A DNA stretch of 64,000 nucleotides, taken from contig NZ_CP192511.1 of assembly GCF_050613185.1 (NCBI RefSeq), positions 1,984,001 to 2,048,000 on the forward strand, read 5' to 3'. Source of the stretch: Chelonobacter sp050613185. GTDB lineage: Bacteria; Pseudomonadota; Gammaproteobacteria; Enterobacterales; Pasteurellaceae. This document shows positions 27,758-36,469 of the stretch, one piece after another (the stretch's first letter is position 1; every line of letters begins with the position of its first letter). The notes below the pieces were generated by a model. The model searched no databases and had not been told where the DNA came from. It saw only the letters and a program-made list of their open reading frames with translations. The position numbers and the translations under genes are program-made.

Positions 27758-28435
27758 ATGCGTATTTTACTGGTTGAAGACGACAATATGATCGGCGAAG
27801 TGCTGAAAGCCAGTTTGAAAGATGCGGCATATGCAGTGGATTGGGTGCAAGACGGGCAGGCGGCATGGGTTGCGCTGCAAATCCAAACATACGATATTTT
27901 GCTGCTGGATTTGGGCTTGCCCAAAAAAGACGGTTTGCAGCTGCTGAACGAACTGCGACAGCAAAATGAGCAGATGGCGGTGCTGATTGTGACCGCGCGG
28001 GACGATTTGCCGAGTCGTATCGGTGGCTTGGATGGCGGCGCAGACGATTATCTGGTGAAACCGTTTGATATGGCTGAGCTGCTGGCGCGTTTGCGTGCGG
28101 TTGTACGGCGTAAAAATCAACAGGGAAAACGCCGTCTAAGCAACGGCTATCTCACCTTGGATGATGATAGTCATCAGGTTTTTTTAGCCGAACATCCTAA
28201 CGGCATTGCACTAACACAAAAAGAATTTGCTTTGCTACAAACTTTGTTACAACACCCCGGTAAAATCTATTCCAGAGCGGAATTAGAAGATAAATTGTAC
28301 CCTTGGGGCGAAGAAGTGGAAAGTAATGCGGTCGATTATCTGATCCACGCCTTGCGTAAAAAACTGGGCAAGCAGAGTATTCGCAATATTCGCGGCGCCG
28401 GTTGGACGATTCCGAAAGGAACGTCGACGCAGTAA
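27758..28435 (+). CDS. OmpR-family response regulator (QseB/PmrA-like)
   Basis: The 225-residue protein has a receiver domain and a winged-helix DNA-binding domain. The receiver has the acidic pocket 'LVEDDNMIG', the phosphorylation site Asp51 in 'LLLDLGLPKKDG', and Thr/Lys in 'VTARD' and 'YLVKPFD'. The output domain contains 'LTQKEFALLQTLLQHPGKIYSR' and 'VDYLIHALRKKLG'. It resembles the QseB/BasR (PmrA) subgroup. The cognate kinase follows, then a phosphoethanolamine transferase, a typical PmrA target. Whether it responds to iron, cations or peptides cannot be told from sequence, so I give no symbol. Confidence 0.9.
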   Translation: MRILLVEDDNMIGEVLKASLKDAAYAVDWVQDGQAAWVALQIQTYDILLLDLGLPKKDGLQLLNELRQQNEQMAVLIVTARDDLPSRIGGLDGGADDYLVKPFDMAELLARLRAVVRRKNQQGKRRLSNGYLTLDDDSHQVFLAEHPNGIALTQKEFALLQTLLQHPGKIYSRAELEDKLYPWGEEVESNAVDYLIHALRKKLGKQSIRNIRGAGWTIPKGTSTQ

Positions 28436-28450
28436 CATAAGAGATGTAGT

Positions 28451-29761
28451 ATGAAAAATTCGATTCGGCGTAAATTGATTCTCAGCTTAACCCTTCTCTC
28501 CGTCACGGCAGCGTTGCTGACCGCACTTTTCATTTTTTATGCTTCCTTTAAATTCGCTTACCGCCTGCAAGACGATATTTTGCAGCAAAGTGCGCTATTT
28601 ATCGGTGCGGATACGCCGGTGAGCGAAGTTGCGCTGAATAATCGTGATAATCAGATTTTTGTGCATAATGTGCTGACGCCACCGGATAAACCCTATTTTA
28701 TCCCTAATTTAGCTTCTTATGCCGACGGTTTGCATAGCCTGACGCTACAGGGACGGCATTATCGGGCGTACATTAAGCACGAGCAAACACAACCGGTGGC
28801 GGTGTTGTTCGATGAAGAAGAATTTCGTGATGAAATCGCCGCTTATGCTGCCGGGCTGGGAACGGCGCCAATGCTGCTGTTTATTTTATTGATGTTACCG
28901 TTGGCGGCATGGGTGGTACAGCGTAGTTTACGCCCGATTAATCAGCTGTCCGAACAGGTTAAACAAAGGAGCGAAAGTGATTTGACCGCACTTGATGAAG
29001 ACAATATCCCGACCGAGATCCACGCTTTTGTACAATCGATCAATCACTTATTCAGCAAAGTTGATCGCAGTGTACGCCAGCAACAGCGCTTTATTGCCGA
29101 TGCCGCGCATGAGCTGCGCAGCCCGATGACCGCACTTTCATTACAATTGGAGCGGTTCTTACAGCAAAATACCCTTCCCGAAGCCGCAGAAACACAGTTA
29201 AGCGGGATTAGCCGAAGTGTCGTACGGGTTCGCCATTTGTTAGAACAACTGTTATTGTTGGCAAGGGTGCAAGCGGAACACATTGAACCTACACGCCGGA
29301 TAGTGTCGCTGTTAGCGGTTTATCGCCGGGTCTTGACCGATTTATTACCCTTAGCCGACGCAAAACGGCAAGATATCGGCGTAGTCAGTAAAACGGATTG
29401 TCATATTTTAGCCAATGAAGACGAACTTTATTTGTTGATAAAAATCTTATGCGAAAATGCCATTCGTTATACCCCGATTGGCGGGCAGATTGATTTGGAT
29501 TTGCAGCAAGGCGCAAGTGCGGTGATCCTGAGTGTTGATGATAACGGCGTCGGGATCGCCGAATCGGAGCGGGAACGGGTGCTAGAGCCGTTTTACCGTA
29601 TCCTTGGCAGCGGAGAACAAGGTACCGGCTTGGGATTGGCGATTGCGGATAATATTGTCAAACGCTATCGAGGGAGGCTGATCTTGGCAGATACAATCCG
29701 CTTTGCACATGGATTAAGTGTGAAAATCCGGTTACCGTACCCATCGCTACAGGCACCCTAA
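28451..29761 (+). CDS. Sensor histidine kinase (QseC/PmrB-like)
   Basis: The 436-residue inner-membrane kinase has two membrane segments (about residues 8-30 and 138-160) flanking a periplasmic sensor of about 105 residues. A HAMP linker follows. The dimerisation domain has the phosphoacceptor at about His220 ('FIADAAHELRSPMTAL'). The ATPase domain has N ('LCENAIRYTP'), G1 ('VDDNGVGIAE') and G2 ('GSGEQGTGLGLAIA') boxes. It sits 15 bases after its partner regulator. The periplasmic domain is too divergent to assign a ligand. Several uptake signals lie in the coding sequence. Confidence 0.92.
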   Translation: MKNSIRRKLILSLTLLSVTAALLTALFIFYASFKFAYRLQDDILQQSALFIGADTPVSEVALNNRDNQIFVHNVLTPPDKPYFIPNLASYADGLHSLTLQGRHYRAYIKHEQTQPVAVLFDEEEFRDEIAAYAAGLGTAPMLLFILLMLPLAAWVVQRSLRPINQLSEQVKQRSESDLTALDEDNIPTEIHAFVQSINHLFSKVDRSVRQQQRFIADAAHELRSPMTALSLQLERFLQQNTLPEAAETQLSGISRSVVRVRHLLEQLLLLARVQAEHIEPTRRIVSLLAVYRRVLTDLLPLADAKRQDIGVVSKTDCHILANEDELYLLIKILCENAIRYTPIGGQIDLDLQQGASAVILSVDDNGVGIAESERERVLEPFYRILGSGEQGTGLGLAIADNIVKRYRGRLILADTIRFAHGLSVKIRLPYPSLQAP

Positions 29762-29824
29762 TTTTTAGCTAATTTTTCTTCTGTATTGTGGCATTGAATC
29801 TTGAAGGATACAGAGGACATATTT

Positions 29825-31456
29825 GTGAAATTCCCCAAATTTCTACCGCACTTTTCATTAACCAGTAGCAAATTGCAAGCCTATGTCGCGCTTTATTTCA
29901 CTTTGATACTGAATTATGCGTTTTACCGTGCCATATTGACCGCGCACCCGTTTACCGGCGCAAGCTATGACTACTTTTTATTGACTATTCCGTTATTTAT
30001 CTTTTTTACCTTAAATGCAGTGTATCAATTATTGGCATTGCCTTACCTACATAAAATCATCATGCCGTTATTGCTGATTACCAGTGCGGCAATTGGCTAT
30101 AATACTTTGTTTTATAATGTCTATTTTGATACCAACATGTTGGAAAACGTGTTGCAGACCACTTCGACCGAAGCCGGCAAATTGATTACGTTGCCCTATT
30201 TGCTGTGGATTGCCGTGTTTGGTGTCTTGCCGGCATTGCTGTATTTAGGTGTAAAAGTACGATACCGCACTTGGCATAAAGAAATTGCGCTGCGTGCTTT
30301 GATGATTCTCCTTTCGCTGGTGGTAATAGCTGGGATCGCTAAAGTTTATTATCAGGATTATGCTTTTTTTGTGCGCAATAATAAACAAACGGTTAATTTG
30401 ATTGTACCGAGTAATTTTATCGGCGCCGGTGTGAATGAAGTAAAACGTGTGCGTCAAGCAAACCGTCCGTTTGAACGGATTGGCTTAGATGCCAAACAAG
30501 TGAAAGCAGACGGACAAAGACGGCGGGTGTTGGTGCTAGTGCCCGGAGAAACCACCCGTGCGCAGAATTGGGGCTTGAACGGCTACCAGCGCCAAACCAC
30601 GCCTAAATTGGCGGCGCGCGGGACAGCGGTGGTGAACTTTCCGAATGTCAGCAGCTGCGGCACGGCAACCGCACTTTCATTGCCTTGTATGTTTTCCGTG
30701 ATGGATCGTGATCATTACAACGGTTCAGTGGCACAAAAGCAGGATAGCGTGTTGGATTTGATTCAACGCAGCGGCGCAAATGTGCTGTGGTTGGATAATG
30801 ACAGCGGCTGTAAATATGTGTGTGATCGCGTGCCGAATGAAAATGTCAGCGCATTGCAATTGCCGGAGTTTTGCCGCAACGGGGAATGTTTGGATAATAT
30901 TCTGCTATACAATTTTGAACGGCAGATCAGTGCAGATCCGAGTAAAGACCTGGTGATTGCACTGCATACCATGGGCAACCACGGTCCGACTTATTCGGAA
31001 CGTTATAGCGAAGAATATCACCGCTTTATTCCGAGTTGCGATACGCAGGATATTGCCAAGTGCAGCCAAGAACAGCTGGTGAACAGCTATGACAACGGCG
31101 TATTGTATATTGATCAGTTTTTGGATCGGATTATTGCTAAACTTCAGCAACATAGCGAATGGAATACCGCACTTTACTATGTTTCCGATCACGGCGAATC
31201 CTTAGGCGAAAGCGGAATGTACTTACACGGTGCGCCGTATTCGATTGCCCCGAAAGAACAAACCCGAGTGCCGATGATTTTCTGGGCTTCCGACGGCTGG
31301 AAACAACAAACCGGTTTGAATACGCAATGCTTGCAGCAACAAGCCGACAGCAATGCCTATTCCCACGACAATTATTTCCATTCCGTGTTAGGTTTGATGG
31401 AGATTAAAACAGAAGTATATCAAGCGCAACAAGATCTGTTTGCCGCTTGTCGTTAA
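29825..31456 (+). CDS. eptA: Lipid A / lipooligosaccharide phosphoethanolamine transferase (EptA family)
   Basis: EptA-type enzymes move phosphoethanolamine from phosphatidylethanolamine to lipid A or core sugars at the periplasmic face, lowering surface charge and sensitivity to cationic peptides. The product of about 543 residues has five N-terminal membrane segments and a soluble sulfatase-like domain. Visible are the metal site 'LVPGETTRAQNWGLNGY', the nucleophile at about Thr280 in 'SSCGTATALSLPCMFS', 'HTMGNHGPTYSERY' and 'YVSDHGESLGE'. The GTG at 29825 follows GAGGA at good spacing; an upstream TTG at 29801 is possible. It lies just downstream of a two-component system. The exact acceptor (lipid A or core) is uncertain. 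Confidence 0.88.
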   Translation: MKFPKFLPHFSLTSSKLQAYVALYFTLILNYAFYRAILTAHPFTGASYDYFLLTIPLFIFFTLNAVYQLLALPYLHKIIMPLLLITSAAIGYNTLFYNVYFDTNMLENVLQTTSTEAGKLITLPYLLWIAVFGVLPALLYLGVKVRYRTWHKEIALRALMILLSLVVIAGIAKVYYQDYAFFVRNNKQTVNLIVPSNFIGAGVNEVKRVRQANRPFERIGLDAKQVKADGQRRRVLVLVPGETTRAQNWGLNGYQRQTTPKLAARGTAVVNFPNVSSCGTATALSLPCMFSVMDRDHYNGSVAQKQDSVLDLIQRSGANVLWLDNDSGCKYVCDRVPNENVSALQLPEFCRNGECLDNILLYNFERQISADPSKDLVIALHTMGNHGPTYSERYSEEYHRFIPSCDTQDIAKCSQEQLVNSYDNGVLYIDQFLDRIIAKLQQHSEWNTALYYVSDHGESLGESGMYLHGAPYSIAPKEQTRVPMIFWASDGWKQQTGLNTQCLQQQADSNAYSHDNYFHSVLGLMEIKTEVYQAQQDLFAACR

Positions 31457-31467
31457 GCAAGTGCGGT

Positions 31468-32427
31468 TTACATCCAGTGCAATTGTTTTAAGATCACAAT
31501 GCCGAGAGATGAGCCGAACATCGCCGCAAACGTGGTGATACCGATAATGTTGGCGGCGGTTTTGGCATTACCGCCCATACTGTGTACCATTGCGTAGCTG
31601 GCAGCGGCGGTCGGGGTGGCGCTCATTAAAAACAGAATGCCTAGCTCCATGCCGTGTAAACCGAAAGCACGCGCAATCAGCACCATCACCAAAGGGGCTA
31701 ACAGCACCCTGCCGATACTGGCTTGGATGGCGACGGTTGAGGAGCTGTCCATGTTTCTCAAATTCAAACTGGCGCCGGCGCAGAGCAGGGCTAACGGCAA
31801 TGTCATATTGGCAAGATAGTCGCCGGTGCTGATCAAGGTGTCGGGCAAAGTAAAGCCGAGATTGCTAAATAATAGTGCGCAGACAATCGCAATAATCAAT
31901 GGATTTTTTAACAGTTGTTTGAAAATATAAGTTAGATTGGCTTTGCCTCCTTCAGCGAGGGAACGGCTGAGCGTAATAACTGCCAATACATTGAATAATA
32001 AGGTGATCATAGCGGTATAAACGGAAGCGATTGCCAAACCTGCCGAGCCGTAGGCATTCGCACATAACGACAGCCCGATAATGCCGCTATTCGCGCGGAA
32101 CACGCCTTGTACAAAAGTACCGCGTTCTCTTTTCTCTTTGACATAACGTAGCGCAAACCATTCGGCAAGCAAAAATAAAACCAACGTGCTAAGCGTGCCG
32201 AGACCGACAAGGGTGATTTGGGCGCCATAGTCCGTTGGATTTTTGATGATACTCAGAAACAACAGTGCCGGCAGGGTGATGTTAAACACCAATTTTGCGC
32301 CTTGATTGCTGAATTGGTCGTTGATCATCCGGATTTTTTTCAGATAGATACCGAGTAACAACATGAGGATATTCGGCAAGGTAACCGCAATAGAAAAGAG
32401 AATGGAATCGAGAAATCCGTTTTGCAT
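31468..32427 (-). CDS. AEC-family (auxin efflux carrier-like) transporter
   Basis: The 319-residue membrane protein has ten predicted segments in two five-helix halves, the fold of the auxin efflux carrier / bile-acid-sodium symporter superfamily. Motifs include 'ILMLLLGIYLKKIRMI' at the N-terminus and 'ATPTAAASYAMVHSMGG' near the C-terminus, which is typical of bacterial AEC proteins such as MdcF and YfdV. Substrates in the family are small organic acids such as malonate or malate; none can be assigned here. It ends 11 bases from the convergent eptA and has its own promoter region near 32430-32494, downstream of der. Confidence 0.85.
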   Translation of the reverse strand: MQNGFLDSILFSIAVTLPNILMLLLGIYLKKIRMINDQFSNQGAKLVFNITLPALLFLSIIKNPTDYGAQITLVGLGTLSTLVLFLLAEWFALRYVKEKRERGTFVQGVFRANSGIIGLSLCANAYGSAGLAIASVYTAMITLLFNVLAVITLSRSLAEGGKANLTYIFKQLLKNPLIIAIVCALLFSNLGFTLPDTLISTGDYLANMTLPLALLCAGASLNLRNMDSSSTVAIQASIGRVLLAPLVMVLIARAFGLHGMELGILFLMSATPTAAASYAMVHSMGGNAKTAANIIGITTFAAMFGSSLGIVILKQLHWM

Positions 32428-32494
32428 TTGCTGTCCTTGTAACCCTCCCTGCGCAAGCGGAGAGGGAAATTGAACTAATGGGTATCAGAAAGTC

Positions 32495-34018
32495 TTATCT
32501 TTTTGATTTTTTGATAAATTTCATCAACCGTTTGCGCTTACGCAACTGGTTCGGCGTTAAAGTGTTGCGCCGTCCGGCAAACGGGTTGTTGCCTTCTTGG
32601 AATTGAATCCGAATCGGAGTGCCGATAATTTTCAGGCTGCGACGGTAATAATTGGACAGATAGCGTTTATACGAATCCGCCAGCTTATCCAGCTGGTTAC
32701 CGTGGATCACGATAATCGGCGGATTGTGTCCGCCCGGGTGGGCGTATTTCAGTTTAATCCGTCTGCCGGCTGCCAATGGCGGTTGGTGTTCGTCGGTCGC
32801 CATTTGCAAAATACGCGTCAACATTGAAGTGGAGAAACGTTTGGTGGCGCATTCGTAGGCTTCCTGCACCGAATCAAACAGATTGCCGACCCCGCTGCCG
32901 TGTAGGGCCGAGATAAAATGAATGCGCGCAAAATCAATAAAATCCAAACGGCGATCCAATTCGGACTTCACCTGATCCTTAATATCTTGGCTCAAGCCGT
33001 CCCATTTATTGACCACGATCACCAACGAGCGACCGGCATTCAGAATAAAGCCGAGTAGAGATAAATCTTGGTCGGAAATCCCTTCGCGTGCGTCAATCGT
33101 CAGCAATACCACATTGGCATCTTGGATCGCTTGCAGGGTTTTGATCACCGAGAATTTTTCGACGGCTAAAGTCACTTTGCCGCGCTTGCGCACACCGGCG
33201 GTGTCGATGAGGGTATAGTGCTGTCCGTCGCGCTCCATCGGGATATAAATACTGTCACGGGTGGTGCCGGGCAAATCGTACACCACCACGCGATCTTCGC
33301 CTAAAATACGGTTAGTCAGGGTGGATTTGCCGACATTCGGGCGACCGACAATGGCGATTTTGATGTTTTTTTGCTGTTCTTCTTCCGCTTCTTCGTCTTC
33401 CGCCAGTGCGCTGTCTAAAAGTGCGGTATCTTCTTCGTTATTAAAATCAAAATCGTGATCCCATTCATCGGCTTCAACCGCACTTTCATCGTCGTTTTCG
33501 TTTTGTTGCAATTGTGCCGCAAACGGTGCTAGTACGTCTTCGATTAATTGGGTTACGCCGCGTCCTTGTGCCGCTGCGATTTGTGAAATCTCGCCTAAAC
33601 CCAGTTGATAAAATTCGGCGCAATGGGAGTCGGCGTCAATGCCGTCGGTTTTGTTTGCCACCACCACAGTGGTTTTTTCCCGTTGGCGCAGATAGTTGGC
33701 AATGCCGATATCCGGCGGCATTAAGCCGGCGCGCGCGTCAACCATAAACAAAACGACATCGGCTTCTTCAATCGCCAACAGCGATTGTTCCGCCATTTTT
33801 TCTTCGACGCCTTCTTCGGTGCCGTCAATGCCGCCGGTATCGATTACGATAAAATCATAACCGGCAATGTGTGCGTGTCCGTATTTGCGATCACGGGTCA
33901 AACCGGGAAAATCGGCAACCAAGGCATCACGGGTGCGGGTTAAGCGGTTAAACAGCGTGGATTTACCCACGTTAGGGCGACCGACCAGGGCGACAACAGG
34001 AGTATGGGCAGGAGTCAT
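32495..34018 (-). CDS. der: Ribosome biogenesis GTPase Der (EngA)
   Basis: Der is an essential double GTPase that acts in maturation of the 50S subunit. The 507-residue product has two GTPase domains and a C-terminal KH-like domain. The first has 'GRPNVGKSTLFNRL', 'DTGGIDG' and 'NKTDG'; the second has 'GRPNVGKSTLTNRIL', 'DTAGVRKRGKV' and 'NKWDG'. Between them is a strongly acidic linker of about 45 residues (about 165-205), longer than in many bacteria but usual in gamma-proteobacteria. The basic tail ends 'KRLMKFIKKSKR'. Two uptake signals lie in the linker-coding region. Confidence 0.97.
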   Translation of the reverse strand: MTPAHTPVVALVGRPNVGKSTLFNRLTRTRDALVADFPGLTRDRKYGHAHIAGYDFIVIDTGGIDGTEEGVEEKMAEQSLLAIEEADVVLFMVDARAGLMPPDIGIANYLRQREKTTVVVANKTDGIDADSHCAEFYQLGLGEISQIAAAQGRGVTQLIEDVLAPFAAQLQQNENDDESAVEADEWDHDFDFNNEEDTALLDSALAEDEEAEEEQQKNIKIAIVGRPNVGKSTLTNRILGEDRVVVYDLPGTTRDSIYIPMERDGQHYTLIDTAGVRKRGKVTLAVEKFSVIKTLQAIQDANVVLLTIDAREGISDQDLSLLGFILNAGRSLVIVVNKWDGLSQDIKDQVKSELDRRLDFIDFARIHFISALHGSGVGNLFDSVQEAYECATKRFSTSMLTRILQMATDEHQPPLAAGRRIKLKYAHPGGHNPPIIVIHGNQLDKLADSYKRYLSNYYRRSLKIIGTPIRIQFQEGNNPFAGRRNTLTPNQLRKRKRLMKFIKKSKR

Positions 34019-34160
34019 AAAAAACCTCGATGAATGAATATTTTTGCGCTATTCATTGTGTTTAAATTGTGCAAGATGATACCGAATTTTCGGGGTGACG
34101 AATAGCGAAAGTTATCGCGCTGACCGCACTTTTAGTGTTTCTCGTCAAATTTAGCCCAAT

Positions 34161-34186
34161 AAAAAACCCGATATTTGCATATCGGG
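34161..34186 (-). terminator. Terminator after the tRNA-Asp pair
   Basis: On the minus strand an 8-bp stem CCCGATAT / ATATCGGG with loop GCAA is followed by TTTTTT. It starts about 10 bases past the downstream tRNA-Asp and ends the dnaQ/tRNA-Asp transcription direction. Confidence 0.9.
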
Positions 34187-34196
34187 CTGAATAAAT

Positions 34197-34273
34197 TGGC
34201 GGAATGGACGGGACTCGAACCCGCGACCCCCTGCGTGACAGGCAGGTATTCTAACCAGCTGAACTACCACTCC
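34197..34273 (-). tRNA. tRNA-Asp (anticodon GTC), second copy in transcription order
   Basis: A 77-nt gene with encoded CCA. The acceptor GGAGTGG pairs with CCATTCC, the anticodon loop CTGTCAC reads GTC, and the T loop is GGTTCGAGTCC. It is identical to the copy 143 bases upstream. Confidence 0.97.
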
Positions 34274-34339
34274 GCACTGAAATATCAGTGTATTTTGAGG
34301 CTAAGTCGATATCGTAAAACACAATATCATATAATTTGT

Positions 34340-34416
34340 TGGCGGAATGGACGGGACTCGAACCCGCGACCCCCTGCGTGACAGGCAGGTATTCTAACCA
34401 GCTGAACTACCACTCC
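34340..34416 (-). tRNA. aspV: tRNA-Asp (anticodon GTC), first copy in transcription order
   Basis: A 77-nt gene identical in sequence to 34197-34273. It lies about 107 bases after dnaQ on the same strand, the position of aspV after dnaQ in E. coli. The second copy is evidently a tandem duplication. Confidence 0.97.
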
Positions 34417-34523
34417 GCGATTAGGTGAGGCGCATGATAAAGGGCTGTGCGCCTTTCGTCAATCATTTTTTGCCAAACTGTTTTTGATTGCTTAATCCAT
34501 AAACGAATTACGCCAAATGTTGC

Positions 34524-35303
34524 TTAATGCAGATGGTTTTCTGTGCGTTTTTGCCAAAAACAGTTGTCTTTACTTTTTTTACTAATCAGCTTTAAGTATT
34601 CTAAATGCGCTTCTAATTCGGTTTCATCCGGCGCAATGGTGCGAAATTGTGCCAAGTGCGGTTGCAAATGAGCCGTTCGGATATTTTCGCGCTTGTCGCC
34701 GGCAATATGCGCGTCATCATCATGGTGTTCTTCGCCAAACAGACTGACTTGCCCGCCGGTCATTTGCAGATAAACATCGGCTAAAATTTCGGCATCGAGT
34801 AATGCGCCGTGCAAGGTGCGCTTGCTGTTGTCAATATTCAAGCGATCACATAAAGCATCCAGGTTATTGCGCTTGCCGGGATACAGCTTACGCGCCATTG
34901 CCAGACTGTCGGTCACCACGCTGATGTCAGCGGTTTTCAGGTTTTTGGTTTTGGCGAGTTTGCCGAATTCATAATCGATAAAGCCGACGTCAAACGGCGC
35001 ATTATGGATAATCAGCTCGGCACCGCGGATAAATTCGATAAATTCATCGGCAATCGCGTCGAAAGAGGGCTTATCCGCCAACATTTCATCGGTAATTCCG
35101 TGGACTTTGATTGCCTCCGGATCCACCGGACGGTTCGGTTTGATATAAACGTGAAAGGTGCGCCCGGTTAAGCGGCGATTTATCATCTCCACTGCACCAA
35201 TCTCAATAATACAGTGCCCTTCGTAATGCGCACCAAACTGGTTCATGCCTGTGGTTTCGGTATCCAATACAATTTGGCGTTCCGGGGTAATCAGTTCTGA
35301 CAT
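34524..35303 (-). CDS. dnaQ: DNA polymerase III epsilon subunit (proofreading exonuclease)
   Basis: DnaQ is the 3'-5' proofreading exonuclease of the replicative polymerase and binds the alpha subunit DnaE. The product of about 259 residues shows ExoI with Asp14/Glu16 ('IVLDTETTG'), ExoII 'NAPFDVGFIDYEFG' and ExoIII 'HGALLDAEILADVYL', the DEDDh family. A flexible C-terminal part ends in the alpha-binding tail. The ATG at 35303 has AGGA six bases upstream. That AGGA overlaps the stop codon of the toxin gene 7 bases away, so dnaQ appears to be the third gene of the toxin-antitoxin operon. Further upstream in-frame starts lie inside the toxin gene. Confidence 0.95.
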   Translation of the reverse strand: MSELITPERQIVLDTETTGMNQFGAHYEGHCIIEIGAVEMINRRLTGRTFHVYIKPNRPVDPEAIKVHGITDEMLADKPSFDAIADEFIEFIRGAELIIHNAPFDVGFIDYEFGKLAKTKNLKTADISVVTDSLAMARKLYPGKRNNLDALCDRLNIDNSKRTLHGALLDAEILADVYLQMTGGQVSLFGEEHHDDDAHIAGDKRENIRTAHLQPHLAQFRTIAPDETELEAHLEYLKLISKKSKDNCFWQKRTENHLH

Positions 35304-35310
35304 AGCATTC

Positions 35311-35631
35311 CTAAAATTTGAAATGGGAAGATAAATGATTTTTTGGCAACATTTTTTGGTGCAACACCGCAATAATGATAATCTCAGTTGATTTTTTTAT
35401 GTAATAAATCATATGGCTTTTATAAGGGAAGCTGAAAACCATTTCACCAACATCATTTCTCTCTTTTCCGGCATTGGGATTTTGTACTAAAAATTGCATC
35501 GTTGCTTTCATTTCAGCCAGATACTGTTCGGTTTGTAATTTGCCCCATTTTTCGAGTATATAGCGACGAATATGAATCAGATCAGATTTTGCGGCAACCG
35601 AAAGTTGAAATGAATATTTTTTAATCGTCAT
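35311..35631 (-). CDS. RelE/ParE-family toxin
   Basis: The 106-residue product has the RelE/ParE superfamily pattern. There is an N-terminal strand followed by 'AAKSDLIHIRRYILEKWG', a helix with 'QYLAEMKATMQFLVQNPNAGKERND', and the C-terminal strands 'HMIYYIKKSTEIIIIAVLHQKM' with the 'ILHQ..MDP'-like end. Relatives inhibit gyrase (ParE) or cleave mRNA (RelE); which applies here is open, though the end motif favours ParE. The ATG at 35631 overlaps the end of the antitoxin gene; an in-frame ATG at 35640 is also possible. Its stop codon is 7 bases before dnaQ. Confidence 0.88.
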   Translation of the reverse strand: MTIKKYSFQLSVAAKSDLIHIRRYILEKWGKLQTEQYLAEMKATMQFLVQNPNAGKERNDVGEMVFSFPYKSHMIYYIKKSTEIIIIAVLHQKMLPKNHLSSHFKF

Positions 35632-35884
35632 ATTCGCCATTGTTTAACGCATTGAAAAAATCATCCCCCGAAATCAAACGCTGATGGCATATATCATGTT
35701 GGGCTTGCTGCGCCCGTTGTTGTAGCAACTGCAATTTTAACCATTCGATATTTTCATACTCCGCCATTGACATCATCACTGCTACGGCTTTGCCGCCCTG
35801 ATTGATTTGCAACGTATCGTTTTGCACTTTCAACAGCATATGATTGAAATGGGTTTGCGCCTGATTGGCATTGATAGACTCCAT
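35621..35884 (-). CDS. Phd/YefM-family antitoxin
   Basis: The 87-residue product begins 'MESINANQAQTHFNHMLLKVQ', the start of the Phd/YefM DNA-binding fold, followed by 'INQGGKAVAVMMSMAEYENIE'. The C-terminal half is charged, helical and probably disordered until it binds the toxin. It has a near-consensus AAGGAGG site before the ATG at 35884. The family represses its own promoter together with the toxin. The gene overlaps the toxin gene and is the first gene of the toxin-dnaQ run. Its promoter lies between it and the divergent rnhA. Confidence 0.88.
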   Translation of the reverse strand: MESINANQAQTHFNHMLLKVQNDTLQINQGGKAVAVMMSMAEYENIEWLKLQLLQQRAQQAQHDICHQRLISGDDFFNALNNGEYDD

Positions 35885-36004
35885 ACAACCTCCTTTATAA
35901 TCTGAAGTGAGTATAATCGAATTACGGCAGAATCAAAACCGCTATAGAGCATTCACAAAAATTACGTTATTATCGCACCAATTTAGCTAAAGCGTGTAGT
36001 AGAG

Positions 36005-36469
36005 ATGATGAAAAAGATAGAAATTTACACCGACGGATCTTGTTTGGGCAATCCCGGGCCGGGCGGAATCGGGGTGTTGCTACGTTATAAACAACATGAG
36101 AAAACCATTTCACAGGGCTATCGTTTAACCACCAATAACCGCATGGAGTTGTTGGCGGTGATCACGGCGTTGGAGAGTTTGACCGAAAATTGCGCGGTCA
36201 TGTTGTCGAGCGATAGCCAGTATATGAAAAACGGCATTAACCAATGGATTCACAACTGGACACGCAATAATTGGCTAACCAGCAATAAAAAACCGGTGAA
36301 AAATCAGGATTTATGGCAACGCTTGGATCAGGCGATTCAACGCCATCAAATCGATTGGCGCTGGGTGAAAGGGCATGCCGGGCATACGGAGAACGAACGG
36401 GTTGATCAACTGGCGAAGCAAGGCGCGGAAAATCCGACCCAAGATGACGCCGGTTATCAACCGGATTAA
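36005..36469 (+). CDS. rnhA: Ribonuclease HI
   Basis: RNase HI degrades RNA in RNA-DNA hybrids during replication and R-loop removal. The 154-residue product is one residue shorter than E. coli RnhA. It has the catalytic acids Asp10 ('IYTDGSCLGNPG'), Glu48 ('NRMELLAV'), an Asp near residue 70 ('LSSDSQYM') and a fourth near 134 ('NERVDQLA'). It is divergent from the dnaQ side, as in E. coli, but here a toxin-antitoxin pair separates the two. Its stop codon overlaps that of the convergent yafS by 4 bases. Confidence 0.97.
   Translation: MMKKIEIYTDGSCLGNPGPGGIGVLLRYKQHEKTISQGYRLTTNNRMELLAVITALESLTENCAVMLSSDSQYMKNGINQWIHNWTRNNWLTSNKKPVKNQDLWQRLDQAIQRHQIDWRWVKGHAGHTENERVDQLAKQGAENPTQDDAGYQPD

Noticed and set aside
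33514..33747. Open frames opposite der
   Set aside because: They are shadows of a strongly conserved GTPase gene.
34175..34381. Open frame of 68 codons across both tRNA-Asp genes
   Set aside because: It is read through tRNA sequence on the opposite strand; frames of this type ('WRNGRDSNPRPPA') are a known false annotation.
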